A stretch of DNA of 28,887 nt from positions 1 to 28,887 of the IMG/VR virus record IMGVR_UViG_3300036980_000293. One strand, 5' to 3'. This DNA comes from a virus. Position 1 is the stretch's first letter, and each line of letters opens with the position of its first letter. The position numbers and the translations under genes were made by a program. Under the pieces are notes generated by a model, which was given only the letters and a program-made list of their open reading frames with translations, searched no databases and had not been told where the DNA came from. Below, one piece after another: positions 1 through 5,564 of the stretch.

Positions 1-509
1 GTTTTCTTTCTTAGCCATATCGTTAAACTTTTTAAGTTGATCTAACTTTATATTAACTTGCACTGGTAGTTCAGTAACAATATCCTCATTATCGATTGTT
101 AAATTGTTGTTTTCTACCTCTTGTTTAATTTGTTCAAGTGCTTCCATTTCTATAAGAACATCAAAACCTAATGACACTAATTTATTAAGTTTTTCATCCA
201 TTGAAAGTTTGAGAAACGATTCAGTTCTTATACTGTATTCTTTTAGTTCTTTCAGTAGGACGTCATTTATATTAAATGTCATAGTTTTACTGTTAACCAC
301 AAAAGTATCAACATTAATTACAGAAGGTGTGATTACATTTTCAACATTAACAACAGAAGTTTTATCTTTATTTGAAATTATTTCTAAACCTAATTCCAAG
401 ATAAGCAACATTGTGTTACAGACTGATCTACGTTCTTTAACGGCATAATTCTTTATTTTAGTGTGTAAATCCACATCTATATCAAGAACAACCTTTCTAT
501 TTACCATAT
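1..509 (-). pseudogene. Tandem ribbon-helix-helix (RHH) protein, partial and frameshifted near its start
   Basis: This frame is open from about position 480 leftwards to the window edge, so the gene is cut at its 3' end. The likely start is the ATG at 509-507, with AAAGG 6 bases upstream, giving MVNRKVVLDI, a typical RHH beta-strand. A TA-dinucleotide run (477-485 on the plus strand) then puts the frame out: reading from the ATG meets TAG after ten codons, whereas removing two bases or shifting -1 gives DVDLHTKIKNYAVKERRSV, the RHH helix. That continuation aligns with the neighbouring RHH gene at 531-851. The body holds what look like two further RHH units: MTFNINDVLLKELKEYSI (from about 282) and VQVNIKLDQLKKFNDMAKKE (from about 63). 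RHH proteins are usually DNA-binding repressors or partition proteins. Whether this copy is dead, phase-variable or contains a sequencing error cannot be decided here. Confidence 0.65.
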
Positions 510-530
510 AATACCTTTATTTTTCACTTA

Positions 531-851
531 TTAATCAACAAATATCTCAGGTTTATGACTTGTATCAACAAGAAATTGTGCATAATCAGTAAGTGTATTA
601 GAAGGATTTTGTTTGAAATATCCTCTTTGATCAGTAGTTAATACACTACCATATTGTGCAATTTCTTTTTCTTCTTGACTTATAGTCTGATTATCATCGT
701 AACTTTGCACCCTAGTTTCAACTATACCAATACCCGCTGATAACACTTTTTTAATTGTAGAGTTCAAAGTTCTATCATCTCGGATTGAACAGTCTTTTAT
801 TCTTTTATGTAGTTTATCGTCTATATCCATTATAATACGTTTAATGGTCAT
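531..851 (-). CDS. Ribbon-helix-helix DNA-binding protein (putative autoregulated repressor)
   Basis: This is a 106-residue protein. Its first 45 residues have the RHH (MetJ/Arc/CopG) pattern: a beta-strand (KRIIMDIDDKL), helix 1 (HKRIKDCSIRDD), a turn, and helix 2 (TLNSTIKKVLSAGIGIVE). The rest is polar, ends PEIFVD, and is not recognised. RHH proteins bind operators as dimers of dimers through the strand and often repress their own promoter. The ATG at 851 follows GAGGA. The gene lies 21 bp upstream of the second RHH gene on the same strand and is probably co-transcribed with it from the consensus promoter at 955-983. It diverges from the packaging operon, so it may be a phage switch regulator. 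A partition or copy-control role is an alternative. Confidence 0.75.
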   Translation of the reverse strand: MTIKRIIMDIDDKLHKRIKDCSIRDDRTLNSTIKKVLSAGIGIVETRVQSYDDNQTISQEEKEIAQYGSVLTTDQRGYFKQNPSNTLTDYAQFLVDTSHKPEIFVD

Positions 852-890
852 TGTATCCTCATTAAATAAGTTGTAAATTAAATTGTTATA

Positions 891-947
891 TTAGTTTTGC
901 GTTCAACATCAATGTTCAATGAAATTATGTTTGTAGTTCAAAACTAA
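891..947. promoter_or_regulatory. Candidate operator: nested inverted repeats between RHH promoter and RHH gene
   Basis: A 9-bp inverted repeat, TTAGTTTTG (891-899) and CAAAACTAA (939-947), encloses a smaller palindrome, AACATCAATGTT (905-916), and several TTCAA words. It begins about at the predicted transcription start of the minus-strand promoter and extends into the leader. This is where an RHH protein would bind for autorepression. The repressor assignment is inference. Confidence 0.45.
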
Positions 948-954
948 TAAAACA

Positions 955-983
955 AGTATATATAATGATATTAAGTATGTCAA
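955..983 (-). promoter_or_regulatory. Sigma70-type promoter for the RHH genes
   Basis: Read on the minus strand, TTGACA (983-978) is followed after exactly 17 bases by TATACT (960-955). This is a consensus -35, ideal spacer and near-consensus -10. The predicted start is near 948, about 100 bases upstream of the RHH gene at 851. Confidence 0.7.
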
Positions 984-1198
984 CAAGTATTTTCATATTA
1001 TTTGCAAATATTTTTGATATTTGCATGTACTCTTTGCGTTTTACTAGGGTATTTTAGCTTGAAAAAGCATGAAAAGCATATTTTTCATTTTTATTTTTGG
1101 CTTGAAATAAGGGTTTACTGGTAGACATTACCACATTACCCATTTTTCCCTATTGTTTATATGTAAAAAACACTATACCCCTATTTATATATTATTCT

Positions 1199-1249
1199 AC
1201 TATACTCTTTTATATAGTAATATAAGTAATATAAGTAATATAGTATAGT
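1199..1249. repeat. Three tandem 9-bp repeats inside an inverted repeat
   Basis: AGTAATATA occurs three times head to tail at 1216-1242. The array is flanked by the inverted pair ACTATAC (1199-1205) and GTATAGT (1243-1249). Short tandem AT-rich repeats of this kind serve as protein-binding arrays, for example operators or centromere-like sites for RHH proteins. They could also be simple-sequence expansion. Confidence 0.6.
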
Positions 1250-1281
1250 TGGATAGTAGAGTTTATAAGGGATTGGGGTAC

Positions 1282-1371
1282 ATGCCTTTTGACATGCCTT
1301 TTATTTTTAATATGCCTTTTATTGATTAAATTACCTTGAATCCCTTATGTTTATTAGAATTAAAAAGGCAT
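1282..1371. repeat. Four copies of ATGCCTTTT (iteron-like)
   Basis: ATGCCTTTT occurs as direct repeats at 1282-1290, 1294-1302 and 1312-1320, with an inverted copy AAAAGGCAT at 1363-1371. The 10-bp inverted repeat ATAAGGGATT / AATCCCTTAT surrounds the three direct copies. Start-to-start spacings are 12 and 18 bases. The pattern suggests a multi-site protein-binding array; its ligand is unknown. Confidence 0.55.
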
Positions 1372-1583
1372 CTCCGCTCCCACTCAAAAATATCTTGGTA
1401 CAATACAAAGCGAGAAGAGAGAAAATAATTAGTGGGATGTTTAATGCAAAGATTTATTGAAATAAGGCGTTTTAAGGGTGTTTATAGAAGCAAGTTAGGT
1501 GTTTGATAACTCATCATACATTAAAATAGTTTTGCTAATGTAATAGCGTTTAGACTTAGATTTATTATTTTAAACATGAACTG

Positions 1584-1612
1584 TTGACAGCTAGCAAAGA
1601 ATTATTTATTAT
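1584..1612 (+). promoter_or_regulatory. Consensus sigma70 promoter of the packaging operon
   Basis: TTGACA (1584-1589), a 17-base spacer, then TATTAT (1607-1612). The predicted start is near 1619, giving an untranslated leader of about 118 bases before the small terminase gene at 1738. Nothing else in the upstream region matches consensus as well. Confidence 0.75.
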
Positions 1613-1649
1613 GATGAAAGCTGTGTGAATTGTTTGCACAGTTTCTTGC

Positions 1650-1703
1650 AAGATTAAACTTTGTTTCATGTTCTAGCTGATGGTGAAGTTTAAGTTTAAT
1701 CTT
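1650..1703 (+). promoter_or_regulatory. Long stem-loop in the packaging-operon leader
   Basis: AAGATTAAACTT (1650-1661) and AAGTTTAATCTT (1692-1703) are perfect 12-bp inverted repeats with a 30-base loop. A smaller imperfect hairpin, CTGTG...CACAG, lies just upstream at 1621-1641. There is no T tract after the stem, so this is not a standard intrinsic terminator. It could regulate elongation or translation, or be a protein-binding or packaging site. Confidence 0.5.
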
Positions 1704-1737
1704 AGAAGTAAAAATATTGAATAAGGGATTAAGGTAA

Positions 1738-2199
1738 ATGCATAAAGAGACAGTTTCAGGTCGTCAATACAAGACTGAAAAGAATGTTTTCGATGCTGAA
1801 GATATAGTTGAGCTTGAGAGATTAGCTGCTTATCTTTCTGTTGACCAGATAGCGGCATATTTCTGTATTGGTCAAAATACTTTTTATGAAATAATGAAGA
1901 GACAACCAGAAGTGGCGGTAAGTTATCAAAAAGGAAGAGTTGATAAAACAGTTCTTTTTGCGCAACAATTACAAGATAAAGCACTTGGTATTACCACTGA
2001 AGGTGATACAACTGCACTTATCTTTTACCTAAAGACCCGTGCACGTTGGAGTGAGGCCGTTCCTGAAACAAAAATTGAAGAAGAAATCGTAAAAACTCCA
2101 GAAGAAAAAGCAGCTTATGATAAAGAAGTTAAGCTTTATACAGAGTTTAAAAATGATTTTGAAGAATTTTCAAAATGGAAAAAAGAGATGAATAAATGA
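1738..2199 (+). CDS. terS: Terminase small subunit (TerS)
   Basis: The small terminase binds phage DNA at the packaging start and recruits the large subunit. This 153-residue protein has a helix-turn-helix-like N-terminal half (SVDQIAAYFCIGQNTFYEIM, about residues 37-56). It then has the segment TTALIFYLKTRARW (about 93-106), a signature I recognise from many phage small terminases. The C-terminal third is highly charged and probably coiled coil, a common oligomerisation region. It sits first in the operon, directly before the large terminase genes, and its stop overlaps the start of the next small gene (ATGA). Length is normal for the family. Confidence 0.85.
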   Translation: MHKETVSGRQYKTEKNVFDAEDIVELERLAAYLSVDQIAAYFCIGQNTFYEIMKRQPEVAVSYQKGRVDKTVLFAQQLQDKALGITTEGDTTALIFYLKTRARWSEAVPETKIEEEIVKTPEEKAAYDKEVKLYTEFKNDFEEFSKWKKEMNK

Positions 2200-2432
2200 G
2201 TAAAGTTAAAAAAGATAACGCTGTTGATGAAGTAATTGCGACTCAAGAAGTTTCAACTGCTCAACCTGTAGTTGTTACAGCTCTTGATCCCGTATATAAT
2301 GATCGTGGTCAATTAAGCTATGGTTTTACAATAAAGTTAGATGATACAACTTATAGTTTCCGTACAAATCAACAAGGATATTTAGAGCTTAATGGTTCTG
2401 GTATATTCTTTAATAACTTTATACTAGCTTAA
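2196..2432 (+). CDS. Small hypothetical phage protein
   Basis: This is a 78-residue protein of unknown function. Its ATG overlaps the TGA of the small terminase gene, so the two are probably translationally coupled. The first third is polar and likely disordered (many Val, Ala, Gln). The rest alternates hydrophobic and polar residues (LSYGFTIKLDDTTYSFRTNQ), suggesting a small beta-rich domain. The position between the two terminase subunits is the only functional hint. Confidence 0.7.
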   Translation: MSKVKKDNAVDEVIATQEVSTAQPVVVTALDPVYNDRGQLSYGFTIKLDDTTYSFRTNQQGYLELNGSGIFFNNFILA

Positions 2433-2441
2433 TAATATAGT

Positions 2442-2501
2442 GTCATTAATGCTATTCTAATTGCTTATATCCATTGGCTTAATTAGAGTAGCATTAATGA
2501 C
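2442..2501 (+). repeat. 21-bp inverted repeat between the small and large terminase genes
   Basis: The arms are 2442-2462 and 2481-2501, with an 18-base loop. They pair over all 21 positions, with a single G-U in RNA and a single mismatch in DNA. The stem is AT-rich (begins GTCATTAATGCTA) and no T tract follows, so it is not a classical terminator. It sits just upstream of the split terminase gene. It could be an RNA-stability or processing element, a weak terminator, or a DNA site for packaging or homing. Confidence 0.75.
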
Positions 2502-2525
2502 ATTTAAACAAAATGGATAAAAACA

Positions 2526-3290
2526 ATGTTATTTTCTGATAAAGATATTGCCGAAGCTAGCTTATACGAGTTCTTTAAGCAATCATGGCACGTCATTGAA
2601 GGACACACCGAGTTCGTTGATGAATGGTATTTAAAAGAAATATCAAAATCATTAGAAGATTGTTATCACAGAAAGATTAAGAATTTATTAATTAATCTTC
2701 CCCCACGAAAAGGAAAAACCAATTTAATATCAATAGCATTTCCAGTATGGGTTTGGCTTCATAATCCAGAGGAAAAGTTTATCTGCGCCTCATATACTAA
2801 CTCTCTTGCATTAAAAATATCCGATAAAAGTAAGCTACTTATTGAAAGCGAATGGTTTCAAAATAATTGGGGCGATAGATTTAAACTACGTAGAGATCAA
2901 AATAGTAAGAGTTATTTTGCTAATAATAAAACTGGTTATAGGATGTCGACAAGTGCTGGATCTTTTGTTACTGGTTCAGGTGGCTCAATAATCATTTGCA
3001 TTCCATCGCATACTATGATACAATGTGATAAAGGTGTTTTTACCATAGGTGATATCGTTGACAATAAACTCGATGTTAGAGTTCTTAGCTATAATCATAA
3101 ATTCAATAGAACAGAGTTTAAAGAGATTGAACAATACTATAAACATGATGGTAAAGAGTTGTATGAGATAGAATTTGACGATGGTTCTGTTTTAGAATGC
3201 ACAGAAGAACACCCTGTGTTTGTTGAAAATAAGGGTTATGTGAATGCTAAAGAATTGCGAGAAGGGGACACGTGTTTGTCGAATTTGTAA
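2526..3290 (+). CDS. Terminase large subunit N-terminal part fused to a split-intein N half (TerL-IntN)
   Basis: Residues 1-157 are the N-terminal ATPase part of a large terminase: Walker A-like PPRKGKT at 59-65, then ICASYTNSLALKISDKSKLL, then TGSGGSIII, the first half of Walker B. At residue 158 (Cys, codon 2997-2999) an intein begins: CIPSHTMI with the nucleophile Cys1, GVFTIGDIV, and block B as GSVLECTEEHPVF with its Thr and His. It ends LREGDTCLSNL at two consecutive TAA stops (3288-3293). Int-N is thus 97 residues, similar to natural split inteins such as gp41-1. The partner half lies at 3996. The endonuclease gene overlaps the last 47 bases. Splicing is inferred from motifs, not shown. 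A normal intein broken by frameshifts is the main alternative. Confidence 0.82.
   Translation: MLFSDKDIAEASLYEFFKQSWHVIEGHTEFVDEWYLKEISKSLEDCYHRKIKNLLINLPPRKGKTNLISIAFPVWVWLHNPEEKFICASYTNSLALKISDKSKLLIESEWFQNNWGDRFKLRRDQNSKSYFANNKTGYRMSTSAGSFVTGSGGSIIICIPSHTMIQCDKGVFTIGDIVDNKLDVRVLSYNHKFNRTEFKEIEQYYKHDGKELYEIEFDDGSVLECTEEHPVFVENKGYVNAKELREGDTCLSNL
2997..3287 (+). other. Split-intein N half (Int-N) coding segment
   Basis: The segment encodes 97 residues from the catalytic Cys1 to the stop codon. Block A is CIPSHTMIQ. Block B carries TEEH. The end, ELREGDTCLSNL, resembles the ends of known split intein N halves. The upstream flanking residues GSIII are the start of the terminase Walker B strand. 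Confidence 0.8.
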
Positions 3291-4062
3291 TAAGGAATTA
3301 CCAAGTGCATATAAAACTTTTTGTTCTTGGGATTGTAGGGCGACTTATGGGCAGATACAAAGAACTCTTACATGCAGTTATTGTGGTAAAGTTAGCATTT
3401 TAAAAAAAGGAGAATGTTTAAAAGAAAATTCTAAATACTGTTCGGCTGTTTGTTCACAACGTAGTTATAGTGGTGCAAATAATCATAGCTGGAAAGGTGT
3501 AAAAGAAAATAGAGTTTGTTTAATTTGCAAGAAAACTTTTGTTGTAAAAACTATTCTTGATAAGAAACGTAAATTATATTGTAGTAAGGAGTGTCGAAGT
3601 AAAAGAATTATAATACCTAAGACAGTGTATGTAAATTGTTTGTACTGCGGTATTAAATTTAAAACATTAAAGAAAACTATATTACAGAAACATTGTTCAA
3701 GAGAATGCGCAGATAAAACGCATAGTATTAAAATGAGCAGTAAGGGTAATTCTAACTATGTACACGGAAATGGGAGTAGAGGATATCCTGTTGCATGGAC
3801 TAAAAGTTTTAAGAAGTTAATTCGCACTAGAGATGATTTTATATGTCAACTATGTTATATGACAGAAGAGCAGCACGGTCAAAAATTGTGTGTTCATCAT
3901 ATAGATTTTGATAAGTTTAATCTGAATCCTGAAAATTTAATTACGTTATGTAAGTTTTGTCATGGTAAGTTTCACGGTAAATATACGAGAGAAAAATGCA
4001 AAGAAGAATTGTTAAGTCTATTAAAAGAAAGGGGGAAATCCCTGACTATGTGTATAACATAG
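3244..4062 (+). CDS. HNH homing endonuclease with four zinc-finger-like Cys clusters
   Basis: This 272-residue protein is in the +1 frame relative to both terminase pieces. It has four CxxC...CxxxC clusters: C12/C15/C27/C31, C44/C47/C66/C70, C92/C95/C113/C117 and C132/C135/C151/C155. A C-terminal HNH nuclease domain follows: C201/C204, then CVHHIDFDKFNLNPENL (H218, H219, D221, N231), C236/C239 and H244. Such proteins cut intein-less alleles and copy themselves by repair. The ATG at 3244 has AAGGG 8 bases upstream and directly follows a TGA in its own frame, so it looks independently translated. It overlaps Int-N by 47 bases and Int-C by 67. In ordinary inteins this domain is fused in frame; here it is not. 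Confidence 0.85.
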   Translation: MLKNCEKGTRVCRICNKELPSAYKTFCSWDCRATYGQIQRTLTCSYCGKVSILKKGECLKENSKYCSAVCSQRSYSGANNHSWKGVKENRVCLICKKTFVVKTILDKKRKLYCSKECRSKRIIIPKTVYVNCLYCGIKFKTLKKTILQKHCSRECADKTHSIKMSSKGNSNYVHGNGSRGYPVAWTKSFKKLIRTRDDFICQLCYMTEEQHGQKLCVHHIDFDKFNLNPENLITLCKFCHGKFHGKYTREKCKEELLSLLKERGKSLTMCIT

Positions 4063-4112
4063 AGGTAAAAGATAATAATAATTATTTTGCTAATAATATC
4101 CTTGTACATAAT
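3996..4112 (+). other. Split-intein C half (Int-C) coding segment
   Basis: This encodes 39 residues from the start Met to the C-terminal Asn. That length and the M-basic-I-V-K start are typical of natural split-intein C halves, which are about 36-40 residues. The end, ILVHN followed by Cys, is the canonical C-terminal splice junction. Confidence 0.8.
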
Positions 4113-5156
4113 TGTGATGATCCAAACGACCCAAGCGGTGAATCTGAAATAACAACCGAACGAGTGAATGTTTGGTGGTCGCAGAAAATGTTTAATCGTG
4201 TTAATGATGCACGAACTGCTGTGCGTATTGTTGTGCAACAACGTTCACAAAGTGAGAATGACATATCAGGTAATATAATTAAGAATGACATAGAAAATCA
4301 ATGGCTTAAGTACATTCTACCTATGGAGTACGAAAGTACTATTAAGTCTAACTTTAATGATAAAAGAAAAGTTGAAGGCGAATTATTAAGTTGTCGGGAT
4401 ACTCCTGAGATAGTAAGGCAATTAAAAAGAGAGATGGGTACCTCTGGTTATGCTGCGCAGTATCAACAAAGACCCGCTCCACTTGAAGGTGGAATGATTA
4501 AGAAACATTGGTTTAAATTATATTCATATGAAGAACTTCCCGATTTAGATTTTGTAATACAATCTTGGGATACTGCACTTACGGCTCATGATGAGTCTAA
4601 TTATTCAGCGTGTACAACATGGGGAATATTTTTGGATAGATATGACAATGAAAATGTGATATTACTTTCAAGCTGGCGTGATAAGTTAGAATACCCAGAG
4701 CTTAGGGATAGAGTTAAAAGGCTTGCTAATAATTATAGAGATACGGCAACAAATACTTTGCCTGCGTCTATAAAGTATCAACCTGATTTAATAGTTATTG
4801 AGGCCAAGGCTTCTGGTGATCCATTAATACAGGATCTAAGACGAGGTGGAATATATGCACAACCTTTTATACCTAACAAACATGGCGATAAGATACAGCG
4901 TGTTAGGTTGATTACTTCTTTAATAGAAAGCGGTATAGTTTGGATGCCTTGCCAAAAGAATAACACGAACAAAATGGCTGACTTTGCTGATGAGTTTGTA
5001 ACAAGTATTAGCTACTTTCCGAATGTTAGCTCAAGGGATTATGTTGATACGATGACACAGGCATTGATAGTGCTTAGAGACGGTAGCAGGATATCTCACC
5101 CTAAAGATTATCGTGATCCTGCTGATGAATTTAAAGAAACAGTTAGATTTTATTAA
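3996..5156 (+). CDS. Split-intein C half fused to terminase large subunit C-terminal part (IntC-TerL)
   Basis: Residues 1-39 are an intein C half: MQRRIVKSIKRKG, then VYNIEVKDNNNYFANNILVHN (blocks F and G) with His38, Asn39 and the +1 nucleophile Cys40 (codon 4113-4115). The C-extein starts CDDPNDPSGESE, completing Walker B. It continues into the RuvC-like nuclease: SWDTA (D192), LIVIEAKASG (E269) and SSRDYVDTMTQAL (D348/D351). Joined to the N part at III|CDD, the product would be 504 residues, normal for TerL. Stops at 3966-3968 and 3978-3980 lie upstream in frame, so ATG 3996 is the first start; GAGAGA just upstream is a weak ribosome site. The usual block F His (DNHNFF) is Asn here. Confidence 0.83.
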   Translation: MQRRIVKSIKRKGEIPDYVYNIEVKDNNNYFANNILVHNCDDPNDPSGESEITTERVNVWWSQKMFNRVNDARTAVRIVVQQRSQSENDISGNIIKNDIENQWLKYILPMEYESTIKSNFNDKRKVEGELLSCRDTPEIVRQLKREMGTSGYAAQYQQRPAPLEGGMIKKHWFKLYSYEELPDLDFVIQSWDTALTAHDESNYSACTTWGIFLDRYDNENVILLSSWRDKLEYPELRDRVKRLANNYRDTATNTLPASIKYQPDLIVIEAKASGDPLIQDLRRGGIYAQPFIPNKHGDKIQRVRLITSLIESGIVWMPCQKNNTNKMADFADEFVTSISYFPNVSSRDYVDTMTQALIVLRDGSRISHPKDYRDPADEFKETVRFY

Positions 5157-5176
5157 GTTATTTAAAAGAGAATATT

Positions 5177-5545
5177 ATGCAAATAAACCCAAATAAAAAT
5201 ACTCCAAGTGATATTAAGATGAAATCATTAATGCGTTGCCTTAGTGGTTGTAAAGATTTATTTTATAGAGATCAGCCAACTAGCTATGATGAGTTTGATG
5301 ATAGTTGTTACAATGATTTGTTTGGTTATAGTGAACTTGAATCTTTTGAAAATGAAATGACAAAGATTAATTTGTTAAAAGATATAATTGCGTTAGCAGA
5401 TGTTGCAAGAAGTAAAACATTCACTACAGATACTAGTGATAGAGAACTTTTATCAGATATTTTTACTGAAATTTTTGTAAAAGCACATGAGATACGTACA
5501 ATTTTGAATTATGGTACTAGACCTGCTACAAGAAGTGCTAAATAA
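5177..5545 (+). CDS. Hypothetical phage protein
   Basis: This is a 122-residue protein I do not recognise. It is acidic in the middle (YDEFDDSCYNDLFGYSELESFENE) and probably all-helical in the second half (LLKDIIALADVARS, SDIFTEIFVKAHEIRTIL). There is no signal peptide or membrane segment. The ATG at 5177 has an AAAGAGAA ribosome site. It lies between the large terminase and portal genes and is co-directional, so a role in packaging or head assembly is possible but unproven. Confidence 0.75.
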   Translation: MQINPNKNTPSDIKMKSLMRCLSGCKDLFYRDQPTSYDEFDDSCYNDLFGYSELESFENEMTKINLLKDIIALADVARSKTFTTDTSDRELLSDIFTEIFVKAHEIRTILNYGTRPATRSAK

Positions 5546-5564
5546 AAAATGATTAGATTTATAA

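Larger units (their letters stand above)
984..1583. other. Non-coding, repeat-rich control region
   Basis: No convincing gene is present on either strand; the longest open stretch with a start that I examined is 20 codons. The region is strongly AT-rich and holds several short repeats listed separately. It also holds a 10-bp inverted repeat, ATAAGGGATT (1265-1274) and AATCCCTTAT (1339-1348), and tandem ATTACC words near 1127-1140. It lies between divergent promoters. A control, partition-site or packaging-start (pac) role is possible, but none is shown by the sequence. Confidence 0.5.

Noticed and set aside
104-448. Plus-strand open frame of 114 codons
   Set aside because: It is the shadow of the RHH-repeat gene on the minus strand, which has recognisable repeats and matches its neighbour.
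1444-1506. 20-residue open frame in the control region
   Set aside because: Too short, no motif, weak ribosome site; not separable from chance.
984-1583. tRNA, CRISPR array or small RNA in the long gap
   Set aside because: No cloverleaf-like arms or T-loop sequence seen; repeats are too short and irregular for CRISPR. A covariance-model scan would be decisive.
1673-1984. Minus-strand open frame opposite the small terminase
   Set aside because: Overlaps a well-supported terminase gene and has no signature of its own.
2442-2501. Reading the 21-bp inverted repeat as an insertion-sequence end or transposon scar
   Set aside because: No transposase, no target duplication and only one short hairpin; a stem-loop is the simpler reading.
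3972-4291. Minus-strand open frames opposite the Int-C region
   Set aside because: Shadows of the intein C half and C-extein; no ribosome site or motif.
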